Of a stretch of DNA of 5,048 bases, positions 1-5,048 are shown in pieces. The translations under genes and the position numbers were made by a program. Each line of letters opens with the position of its first letter. Position 1 is the first letter of the stretch. A model generated the notes under the pieces. That model was not told where the DNA came from. It saw nothing but the letters and a program-made list of their open reading frames with translations, and ran no database searches. Source of the stretch: Gammaproteobacteria bacterium (GTDB lineage Bacteria > Pseudomonadota > Gammaproteobacteria > GCA-001735895); assembly GCA_027293245.1 (NCBI GenBank), contig JAPUFZ010000167.1, positions 1-5,048 on the forward strand. Direction: 5' to 3'.

Positions 1-682
1 CACCGATCAGATTCCCCACCGGTACGCGTAATGCATCGAAAAATAACTCGGTGGTCGCGTGATTAAGAATGGTCTCGAGAGGTCGAATGGTTAGCCCGTT
101 GCCAACCGCCTCGCGCAGGTCTACCAGCAATACCGACATGCCCTGAGTCCGCTTTTCAACCCGGTCTCTTCGCGTAGTGCGTACCAGTAGCAGCAATAAA
201 TCCGAATGTTCAACGCGTGAAATGAAAACCTTTTGGCCGCTCACAACATAGTCATCACCATCGCGCACGGCTTTAGTTCTGATACGAGTGGTATCGGTAC
301 CACTGGCCGGCTCGGTCACACCAAAGGCTTGCAGGCGCAACTTGCCCGACGCTATATCGGGAAGATACTGCTGTTTCTGTGCGTCGCTACCGTGGCGCAG
401 CAGCGTGCCCATGGTATACATCTGTGCATGGCATGCGCCACCATTGCCACCACTGCACTGAATTTCTTCGAGAATCGCACAGGCGGCACCCAGGTCCATT
501 CCAGCGCCACCATATTCTTCAGGAATCAATACCGATAAATAACCCCCCTCGGTCAGAGCATCGACGAATTCTACCGGGTACTTTTTCTCACGATCCTTGT
601 CGCGCCAGTACTTGCCCGGAAAATCGCTACACAAGCGTGCCACCGCAGTGCGTACATCGGCATAATTTCTATTTTCTGACAT
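1..682 (-). CDS. Acyl-CoA dehydrogenase, N-terminal part (runs off the left edge)
   Basis: An acyl-CoA dehydrogenase oxidises an acyl-CoA to the 2-enoyl-CoA using FAD and passes electrons to electron-transferring flavoprotein. The 227 visible residues cover the helical N-terminal domain (about 1-115, with LIPEEYGGAG at 52-61) and the start of the middle beta domain. The family FAD/substrate signature reads AFGVTEPASGTDTT at 119-132, followed by VVSGQKVFISR at 146-156. The C-terminal domain with the catalytic glutamate lies outside the window, so activity and chain-length preference cannot be judged. The start is well fixed: a TAG lies in frame three codons upstream of the ATG at 682-680, although the ribosome binding site is weak and A-rich. 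Runs such as GGACHAQMYTMGTLLRHG (81-98) resemble a proteobacterial subgroup usually annotated only as acyl-CoA dehydrogenase. It lies downstream of the creatinase on the same strand, separated by a probable terminator. Confidence 0.93.
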   Translation of the reverse strand, partial: MSENRNYADVRTAVARLCSDFPGKYWRDKDREKKYPVEFVDALTEGGYLSVLIPEEYGGAGMDLGAACAILEEIQCSGGNGGACHAQMYTMGTLLRHGSDAQKQQYLPDIASGKLRLQAFGVTEPASGTDTTRIRTKAVRDGDDYVVSGQKVFISRVEHSDLLLLLVRTTRRDRVEKRTQGMSVLLVDLREAVGNGLTIRPLETILNHATTELFFDALRVPVGNLIG

Positions 683-775
683 GTTGCTTTTCTAGCTTAC
701 GAAATTCAGCGAGTGTACATCGCCTGACGGAGGAGTTTAAGTTTTTATGTGGGTCCCAGGAAGAGCACGCTCTTT

Positions 776-809
776 AAAAATACTCCCTCTCCCCGCCGGG
801 GAGAGAGGG
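776..809 (-). terminator. Probable intrinsic terminator of the creatinase transcript
   Basis: Read on the minus strand, a GC-rich stem (eight uninterrupted pairs, 787-794 with 798-805, three-base loop, further pairs beyond one bulged base) is followed within about four bases by five T residues at 780-776. That is the layout of a Rho-independent terminator. It lies about 65 bases beyond the creatinase stop codon and ahead of the acyl-CoA dehydrogenase, so the two genes are probably transcribed separately. No T run follows the stem on the plus strand. Confidence 0.6.
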
Positions 810-862
810 TCAATCTAAAAGCATTCCCCTCATCCCGGCCTTCTCCCCCAGAAGGGAGAAGG
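783..862. repeat. Double GC-rich palindrome, REP-like intergenic repeat
   Basis: Two hairpins of similar composition sit 29 bases apart. The left one (about 785-809) pairs CCTCTCCCC with GGGGAGAG plus one bulged base. The right one (839-862) is a perfect nine-pair stem, CCTTCTCCC with GGGAGAAGG, around a six-base loop. Both have a pyrimidine-rich left arm and a purine-rich right arm, and the spacer contains CCCCTCATCCCGG. This pattern resembles the CCCTCTCCC/GGGAGAGGG palindromes found in many copies between genes in proteobacteria. Copy number cannot be shown from one window, so the repeat assignment is inference; the hairpins themselves are directly visible. The right hairpin begins 10 bases after the creatinase stop codon. 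Confidence 0.6.
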
Positions 863-872
863 AGAAAAGCCA

Positions 873-2096
873 TCAGGCGTCAACAATATTATGCTCTGGC
901 CCATAGGGAAACTTGGTAATATTCTCAGCGTCATGCTCGCCGACCACCAGAATATCGTGTTCACGATATCCACCTGCGCCCGGCGTGCCCAGTGGCAGGG
1001 TCAGCATCGGCTCCATCGAAACCACCATGCCCGGTTCTAGTACCGTATCGATATCTTCACGCAATTCGAGGCCGGCTTCACGACCATAATAATGTGATAG
1101 TGCGCCAAAAGAATGCCCGTAACCGAACGAGCGATACTGCAGTAGATCCAGGTCCTCGAAAAATCGATTGATTTCGGCACAGATTCCGGAGCAAGTTGCA
1201 CCCGGCTTGATTAACGACAGGCCGAGCTCGTGGGCATCGACATTTGCCTGCCAGATACGCAGGGAATCGGCGTCGGGTTCGCCGAGGAACAGGGTTCTTT
1301 CCAGCGCAGTATAATAACCGGATATCATTGGAAAGGTATTCAGGCTCAATATATCGCCGATCTGCAGTTTTTTGGTAGTAACCGGATTGTGCGCACCATC
1401 GGTGTTAATGCCGGCCTGGAACCAGACCCAGCTATCGCGCAGTTCACTGTCGGGGTAACTACGCGAAATTTCCAGCTCCATGGCATCACGACCCGCCATG
1501 GCGACGTCTATTTCACGGGTTCCTGGTTTGATCGCGGACTTCACCGCTGCACCGCCAATATCAGCCGTACGCGCACCACCCTTGATCAACTCGATCTCTT
1601 CGGCGGACTTGATCATTCGCAAGGCCATGATTTCGCCGTTCAAGTCCCTGGCCTGGACACCGTCGAGCATGCTTTTCATGGTTTCACGGGTCGCTACCGT
1701 CATATGGTCGGCTTCGATACCAATATGCTTTACGGTAGGAATTATCGACTTTAGCGCACGCCAGTAATTATTGCGTTGCCAGTCGGTATAAATCAGATTT
1801 TCCCCAAAACAACGACGCCAGGGTTGACCACCGTCTATATTGGCCGACACCGTCACACATCGGTCCGCGGTTACCACGCAGGCGTAGGGCCGTCCAAAAG
1901 AGCAGTATAAAAAACCCGAGTAATACGCGATGTTGTGCATCGAGGTCAACAGCATGGCATCTACCCCGGCATCATTCATCAGTGCGCGTAGTTTACCAAG
2001 ACGTGTTTGATACTCGGCATCAGAAAAAGGCAGCCTGGCTTTGTTGCCATTTTGCAGTTGGAAATATTCAGGACGAATTGTTTGCGATTGAGACAT
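873..2096 (-). CDS. Creatinase (creatine amidinohydrolase, EC 3.5.3.3)
   Basis: Creatinase hydrolyses creatine to sarcosine and urea in the cytoplasm, and characterised enzymes are homodimers with active sites shared between subunits. At 407 residues this matches the usual length of about 403. An N-terminal domain (about 1-160) precedes the pita-bread catalytic domain. By comparison with the Pseudomonas putida enzyme as I recall it, the catalytic histidine is H236 in TDGAHNPVTT. Other active-site positions are F67 and R69 (CSFGRP), Y262 and E266 (GYYTALERT), H328 and R339 (GHSFG...YGRE) and E362 (SMEP). The two aspartates that bind metal in M24 aminopeptidases are replaced by N253 and A264, as expected for metal-free creatinases and unlike aminopeptidase P or the DMSP lyase DddP. 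I chose the ATG at 2096 because GGAG lies eight bases upstream; the GTG at 2105 overlaps that GGAG. No sarcosine oxidase, urease or creatininase gene is adjacent. A related guanidino substrate cannot be excluded. Confidence 0.93.
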   Translation of the reverse strand: MSQSQTIRPEYFQLQNGNKARLPFSDAEYQTRLGKLRALMNDAGVDAMLLTSMHNIAYYSGFLYCSFGRPYACVVTADRCVTVSANIDGGQPWRRCFGENLIYTDWQRNNYWRALKSIIPTVKHIGIEADHMTVATRETMKSMLDGVQARDLNGEIMALRMIKSAEEIELIKGGARTADIGGAAVKSAIKPGTREIDVAMAGRDAMELEISRSYPDSELRDSWVWFQAGINTDGAHNPVTTKKLQIGDILSLNTFPMISGYYTALERTLFLGEPDADSLRIWQANVDAHELGLSLIKPGATCSGICAEINRFFEDLDLLQYRSFGYGHSFGALSHYYGREAGLELREDIDTVLEPGMVVSMEPMLTLPLGTPGAGGYREHDILVVGEHDAENITKFPYGPEHNIVDA

Positions 2097-2104
2097 AGTA
2101 ATCA

Positions 2105-2108
2105 CTCC
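2105..2108 (-). promoter_or_regulatory. Ribosome binding site that decides the creatinase start
   Basis: GGAG on the minus strand sits eight bases before the ATG at 2096-2094. A GTG at 2105-2103 would open the frame three codons earlier but shares its first base with this GGAG, so it is unlikely to be the start. Confidence 0.7.
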
Positions 2109-2168
2109 GAAGAACCAGTTGGTTTTGTCCGGGCGTACAGGATCTTTAAAACGATTGACCGCTTAACA

Positions 2169-2187
2169 GTAGCGACGCCATCGCTAC
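2169..2187. promoter_or_regulatory. Perfect 7+5+7 palindrome, candidate operator
   Basis: GTAGCGA and its exact reverse complement TCGCTAC flank the five bases CGCCA. The site lies between the divergent creatinase and GNAT genes. It falls just downstream of the minus-strand promoter candidate, where a bound repressor could block creatinase transcription. It is also about 50 bases upstream of the plus-strand -10 element. It could instead form a hairpin in the creatinase leader. No regulator gene is nearby, so the binding protein is unknown. Confidence 0.45.
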
Positions 2188-2203
2188 ATGAGGACAGGAA
2201 TTT

Positions 2204-2232
2204 TATATAGCAATACTATTACTTTCAATCAA
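2204..2232 (-). promoter_or_regulatory. Candidate sigma-70 promoter for creatinase
   Basis: On the minus strand TTGATT (2232-2227) and TATATA (2209-2204) are separated by 17 bases, each matching four of six consensus positions. An overlapping alternative, TTGAAA (2228-2223) with TATAAA (2207-2202), fits the hexamers better but has a short 15-base spacer. Transcription would start near 2197, leaving a leader of about 100 bases that contains the palindrome at 2169-2187. The region is AT-rich, so chance matches are possible. Confidence 0.4.
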
Positions 2233-2235
2233 TAT

Positions 2236-2241
2236 TATAAT
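2236..2241 (+). promoter_or_regulatory. Candidate -10 element for the GNAT gene
   Basis: A perfect TATAAT lies 38 bases before the GNAT start codon, giving a likely transcript start near 2248 and a leader of about 30 bases. No convincing -35 hexamer is found 16-18 bases upstream, which would fit a promoter needing an activator, or a chance match in AT-rich DNA. It abuts the -35 element proposed for the opposite strand, so the two promoters may compete. Confidence 0.4.
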
Positions 2242-2279
2242 ACGGATTAGATACCAACCAGAACGAAGGAGTCACCAAC

Positions 2280-2741
2280 ATGGATGCGTCAAAATACACT
2301 ATTCGCCGCCCGCTTGAGAGTGATCGGGAACAATGGGAATCATTGTGGCGGTCTTATGTGGTGTTTTATCAATCCAGCCTGGCCGATGACCTAACCACTG
2401 TGCTGTGGCAACGGATTCACGATCTCCAGCATCCGATTATGTGTTTCGTGGTGGAACAGGCAGACACTGGTGACGTGATTGGCCTGGTACATTATTTCCC
2501 CCACCCCGGCACCTGGCATAACAAATTCGTCTGCTACCTCGAAGATCTGTTTGTTTCACCTGAGATTCGCGGTGGCGGCATCGGCGAGGCGTTGATAAAA
2601 GCGGTCACCGATGAGGCAAAAAAGCAAAACTGGGCCGAGGTATACTGGCACACCAAAGAGAATAATAGCGTCGCCAGGGGGCTTTACGACAAGCTTACCG
2701 GCGGCACCGATGGTTTTATTGTTTACCGCATGGAATTATAA
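2280..2741 (+). CDS. GNAT family N-acetyltransferase, Hpa2-like
   Basis: GNAT enzymes move an acetyl group from acetyl-CoA to an amine. This 153-residue single-domain protein shows the acetyl-CoA pyrophosphate-binding loop IRGGGIGEAL at 96-105, directly after the beta-4 strand CYLEDLFVSP (85-94). The later motif VYWHTKENNSVARGLYDKL (121-139) carries N129 and the tyrosine Y136, the usual position of the general acid. The WRSYVVFYQ stretch (23-31), CYLEDLFV and YWHTKENN are characteristic of the Hpa2-like subgroup, named after a yeast histone/polyamine acetyltransferase. The bacterial substrates are mostly unknown and none can be assigned here. AAGGAG at 2266-2271 sits eight bases upstream of the ATG, so the start is secure. 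The gene is divergent from creatinase and convergent with the vWA lipoprotein gene; its stop codon is seven bases from that gene's stop. Confidence 0.88.
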   Translation: MDASKYTIRRPLESDREQWESLWRSYVVFYQSSLADDLTTVLWQRIHDLQHPIMCFVVEQADTGDVIGLVHYFPHPGTWHNKFVCYLEDLFVSPEIRGGGIGEALIKAVTDEAKKQNWAEVYWHTKENNSVARGLYDKLTGGTDGFIVYRMEL

Positions 2742-2752
2742 CCCGGCGTTAT
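2738..2752. other. Small palindrome spanning both convergent stop codons
   Basis: ATAAC and GTTAT flank CCGGC. The left arm contains most of the GNAT stop TAA (2739-2741), and the right arm contains the complement of the lipoprotein stop (2749-2751). With only five pairs and no long T run on either side it is at best a weak bidirectional terminator. No other terminator is visible between these convergent genes. Confidence 0.3.
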
Positions 2753-3420
2753 TTAACTTTATCAATAAATTCCTGGATCTTTGTCGCATCGAGAAGTGTG
2801 GTCCAGCTATTGGCCCCTGAACCGACAATACGCTCGTCCCAGTCTTTCAGGCGTTTACGATAGACTTCTGGATTCGAACTATCCTGGCTGAGCTTGATCA
2901 CGTTCATAGCAGCAACATCAATCCCTGAAAATTCGTCATCGGCGAACTTGCGCACAACACCCGCGGGCAATTCCTCAAACATGTCGCTGAAGACAAACAT
3001 CACCTGGGTTCCGGACTGTGCTTCTTTCAGATAATCCGAACACAGCATCATCGCGCCACTGATATCGGTAAGACGTGATTTGGCATTGCCAGAGGCAAAT
3101 TTATCCAGTTTTCTTGACAACGCAAATTTCTGCTTGTTGGCCCTGGTCGGCCTGTAATCCAGAGTCAGTTTTGTGATCAGGTTGTCCTTGGTATAGCTAT
3201 TGCTGTCAATAGTAATAAAGTACAAACTATCGCCTGGAATCATTTCGGGCAATATGCCGGCCTTTATGATTTTGACCACGTTGCCTTTTTCGCTGGCATA
3301 GGTGCCTGATATATCTACCAGCGCACAATACGATGTTTCGTATTGCTTGCTGTCGGTACAGGCTGCAACCATTAAAACCAGGGGGATAGCCAGCAAGTAA
3401 TGCTTTATTGGTGTTCGCAT
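2749..3420 (-). CDS. vWA-like lipoprotein, function unknown
   Basis: This 223-residue protein starts with a basic end and hydrophobic segment closing in the lipobox VAAC, so C21 is the predicted lipidated residue. Threonine follows the cysteine, which by the Lol +2 rule favours outer-membrane sorting. The mature part resembles a von Willebrand factor A fold. CALVDISGTYAS (32-43) gives a DxSxT metal-site motif (D36, S38, T40). RLTDISGAMML (116-126) gives the third-loop threonine T118, and VMFVFSDMFEE (140-150) supplies D146 after a beta strand. These together would form a metal-ion-dependent adhesion site, implying metal-dependent protein binding rather than catalysis. The reading is by motif, and overall similarity to a named family is not recognised. 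An ATG one codon upstream (3423) is possible, but GGAG is seven bases from 3420 and only four from 3423. The gene follows the membrane protein gene by 14 bases, so the two are almost certainly co-transcribed. Confidence 0.8.
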   Translation of the reverse strand: MRTPIKHYLLAIPLVLMVAACTDSKQYETSYCALVDISGTYASEKGNVVKIIKAGILPEMIPGDSLYFITIDSNSYTKDNLITKLTLDYRPTRANKQKFALSRKLDKFASGNAKSRLTDISGAMMLCSDYLKEAQSGTQVMFVFSDMFEELPAGVVRKFADDEFSGIDVAAMNVIKLSQDSSNPEVYRKRLKDWDERIVGSGANSWTTLLDATKIQEFIDKVK

Positions 3421-3434
3421 CATGATTCTCCGGT

Positions 3435-4835
3435 CTAGCTGACACTAATCGGTTTGCCTTTAAACAGGTTGTACACCTGCATCGGAATAATGATATAGAT
3501 ATCAAAAACATGTGCCAGGATGTTAAAGAACCCTTCCAGCAGGTAGGCAATCAGATTAGCCAAATGGCACAACAGCGTGATAATCAGCGTGTAGATTTTG
3601 GCAAACACATGCTGGCTCGCCTCGATAAACATTTCCAGTGGTATAGCGACCACCGCCAGAATCCATGGCAACACGAAACCCAGCGTGGCCTGACCTATCA
3701 CGGTAATATTGGCATTAGCGAATTCTGGAATCGCGCCCGATTCGCCCGCCAGGCTATAGTCCAAAGCGGTCTTGGCCTGAGCCAGCTGTTCACGCAGGAT
3801 TGCCAGCGAGGCTTCAACCGAGGACAAAAATAACAGCCCAAACAGGGCTCCGTATAAAATTATTTTACGCTTACCCCGGGTCATGCTGGCTATCTGGGGA
3901 AAGGTATGGGTAACACCCATGGCCTCAAACAAAAATATTCCCAGAACCAGCTCAAGAGAAACAATCACCAGGGCCGAGACATCGGATACGGCCATACCCG
4001 CGACTCTTACTCCGGCAGGCACCAGTTCCGACATTGGTAACGCGATCAGGTTAAAGTTAATGAAGGCACCAACAATACCAACAAAAATTACGATCAGTGA
4101 AATGATGAATAGCTTGGTTACTTTTGAAGACAGCATGTCGATAGACTCTGAGCCACCGGCCGAGATTTTTTCATACTGGGCCATGTACTTGTCAATATTG
4201 CGGCTATCTTCGATAAGCTTATCGACTTTGCCATTCAACTCTTTGCCAAGTTTCTCTACTCGCTTCCAGACCGGCGCCATGGAACCCAGTATCTTGTGGC
4301 GCTTGGCAGCGACATTTCGCAACTCGGACAATGCCTTCTTTTCATCGGCCACCGCGGACTTGTGAATCTCGCCCAACATTTTTTCGATAATTCGATCGGA
4401 GGTAGATCCCTGGGCACGGGCAATACTTTCAACTATCTCACTCCAACCAGGTGCTTCAGCTATCACCTGCCCACATTCCTCATAATCGGTTTTAAGCCGG
4501 GTGATATTTTCATCGAGTTTTAGTTGTAGCTCGGGATATCCAGCCAGGGTTTTGGTATTCGCCGTATCGATCCTGGCGAATTCCTGAAGTATCTCGCCCT
4601 GAATCCTGGCAACCCCTGATTCCAGTAAAACTTTCCTGTCTTTCTCGCGGATTTGTTCGGCTGATTTTTTAGTCCAGACCGCCAGTTTTCTAAATCCCCC
4701 GGCGGTTGCCTCAGACAAAGCCTGGATCATCCGGTGTATCGGATCTCTGGCAAAGAACAGGAAAATCATGCTGGCACCCACCCAGATTGCGACTGATAAA
4801 CCTGGCATTTCTGGCACAAGGTAGTAACTCTCCAT
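3435..4835 (-). CDS. Polytopic membrane protein with a long helical cytoplasmic domain, function unknown
   Basis: I do not recognise this 466-residue protein. A first membrane helix (about 12-29) is followed by a long charged, mostly helical region (about 30-240) with heptad-like stretches, probably coiled coil. Then come hydrophobic segments at about 241-265, 283-306, 325-345 and 376-402, and a hydrophobic C-terminal stretch (413-455) that may cross once or twice or lie on the membrane. Positive residues after helix 1 (R30, R35, K50, K56, K57) and the RGKRK cluster (320-324) place the helical domain and that loop in the cytoplasm by the positive-inside rule. The start ATG is preceded by AGGGGAA (4848-4842) at six bases. 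It is the first gene of a two-gene operon with the vWA-like lipoprotein, which suggests a joint envelope complex. The layout loosely recalls sensors or scaffold proteins, but no catalytic motif, histidine kinase or transporter signature is visible. Confidence 0.85.
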   Translation of the reverse strand: MESYYLVPEMPGLSVAIWVGASMIFLFFARDPIHRMIQALSEATAGGFRKLAVWTKKSAEQIREKDRKVLLESGVARIQGEILQEFARIDTANTKTLAGYPELQLKLDENITRLKTDYEECGQVIAEAPGWSEIVESIARAQGSTSDRIIEKMLGEIHKSAVADEKKALSELRNVAAKRHKILGSMAPVWKRVEKLGKELNGKVDKLIEDSRNIDKYMAQYEKISAGGSESIDMLSSKVTKLFIISLIVIFVGIVGAFINFNLIALPMSELVPAGVRVAGMAVSDVSALVIVSLELVLGIFLFEAMGVTHTFPQIASMTRGKRKIILYGALFGLLFLSSVEASLAILREQLAQAKTALDYSLAGESGAIPEFANANITVIGQATLGFVLPWILAVVAIPLEMFIEASQHVFAKIYTLIITLLCHLANLIAYLLEGFFNILAHVFDIYIIIPMQVYNLFKGKPISVS

Positions 4836-5008
4836 GATGAGTTCCCCTATTCAATTTGTATTAGTGGAACAGATAAGTTTAGACGCCATTTCGCAAAATT
4901 CCACTGGGAATAATTATCACGGCCAGTGTTGTTGTATCATAAGGGTTCAATCGCAGATAACAGGTAGTGAAGTCAACCATCGCAAAAAAACATTATTGAC
5001 ATCGAAAA
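4836..5008. other. Divergent intergenic region, presumed promoters not resolved
   Basis: This AT-rich gap separates the minus-strand membrane-protein operon from the plus-strand gene at 5009 and must hold at least the operon promoter. Isolated -10-like hexamers occur (TATCAT at 4935-4940 on plus, GATAAT near 4911-4916 on minus), but none has a good -35 partner at proper spacing. A short TTCC-ACTG-GGAA palindrome at 4899-4910 is the only symmetry noticed. No convincing gene lies in it. Confidence 0.35.
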
Positions 5009-5048
5009 ATGAGTAATCAGTTATTCGATACCTTATTTGCCGGAATAT
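5009..5048 (+). CDS. Start of a gene, possibly a malonyl-CoA/acyl-CoA synthetase (runs off the right edge)
   Basis: Only 13 codons are visible, beginning MSNQLFDTLFAGI. N-termini of the form NxLFDxLF are common in malonyl-CoA synthetase (MatB-like) and related AMP-forming acyl-CoA ligases, so that family is my guess, on little evidence. A TGA at 4997-4999 is in frame upstream, which makes the ATG at 5009 the first possible ATG start. The upstream ribosome binding site is weak. If the guess is right, the enzyme would activate a carboxylic acid to its CoA ester. It is transcribed away from the membrane-protein operon. Confidence 0.45.
   Translation, partial: MSNQLFDTLFAGI

Noticed and set aside
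233..777. Two overlapping plus-strand open frames
   Set aside because: They are mostly antisense to the acyl-CoA dehydrogenase, which is unambiguous by motif; the remainder runs into the noncoding gap.
1230..1754. Long plus-strand open frame of 174 codons
   Set aside because: It lies wholly antisense to the creatinase gene, whose protein matches its family end to end. The antisense translation shows no recognisable domain.
873..2096. Reading of the M24-family gene as an aminopeptidase P or DMSP lyase (DddP)
   Set aside because: The metal-binding aspartates are replaced by N253 and A264, and the sequence follows creatinase closely, including H236, E266 and the REAGLELREDID stretch.
3227..3550. 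107-codon minus-strand frame spanning the end of the membrane gene and the start of the lipoprotein gene
   Set aside because: It overlaps two better supported genes in another frame, and its translation has no signal or domain.
3883..4365. Plus-strand open frame of 160 codons
   Set aside because: It is antisense to the membrane protein gene and rich in T, S, I and P, as expected from the complement of a membrane/coiled-coil coding region.
4996..5001. Perfect TTGACA hexamer
   Set aside because: A -10 at normal spacing would fall inside the coding region of the gene starting at 5009 and matches poorly (AGTTAT), so it is probably coincidental.
4834..5016. 60-codon plus-strand open frame in the right divergent gap
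   Set aside because: It starts opposite the membrane-protein start codon, has no good ribosome binding site and no recognisable features. Its stop overlaps the better supported start at 5009.

Overview
The window looks like chromosomal DNA of a gammaproteobacterium or close relative. The base composition is moderate, the proteins resemble proteobacterial families, the lipoprotein signal is Gram-negative in style, and there is a GC-rich double palindrome of the kind dispersed between proteobacterial genes. No species can be named from the sequence. There are no RNA genes, CRISPR arrays, insertion sequences or phage genes in view.

Layout, left to right. (1) Positions 1-682, minus strand: the N-terminal 227 residues of an acyl-CoA dehydrogenase that runs off the left edge. 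(2) 683-872: a gap with two GC-rich hairpins, the left one followed on the minus strand by a T run, so it probably ends the creatinase transcript. (3) 873-2096, minus strand: a complete creatinase (creatine amidinohydrolase), the most confidently identified enzyme here. (4) 2097-2279: a divergent control region with overlapping promoter-like elements and a perfect 7+5+7 palindrome. (5) 2280-2741, plus strand: an Hpa2-like GNAT N-acetyltransferase. (6) 2749-3420 and 3435-4835, both minus strand: a tight two-gene operon, with a polytopic membrane protein carrying a large helical soluble domain first and a von Willebrand factor A (vWA)-like lipoprotein second, 14 bases apart. (7) 4836-5008: a second divergent gap. 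(8) 5009-5048, plus strand: the first 13 codons of a gene whose start resembles malonyl-CoA/acyl-CoA synthetases.

How the genes fit together. Creatinase would turn creatine into sarcosine and urea. No sarcosine oxidase, urease or creatininase is present to complete that route, so it may act with genes elsewhere. The acyl-CoA dehydrogenase and the possible acyl-CoA synthetase point to fatty or organic acid catabolism at both edges, but they are not in one operon.

The least explained part is the membrane protein/vWA lipoprotein pair. It is bounded by a convergent gene on one side and a divergent gene on the other, so it forms a self-contained two-gene unit of unknown function and is the best candidate for an undescribed system.
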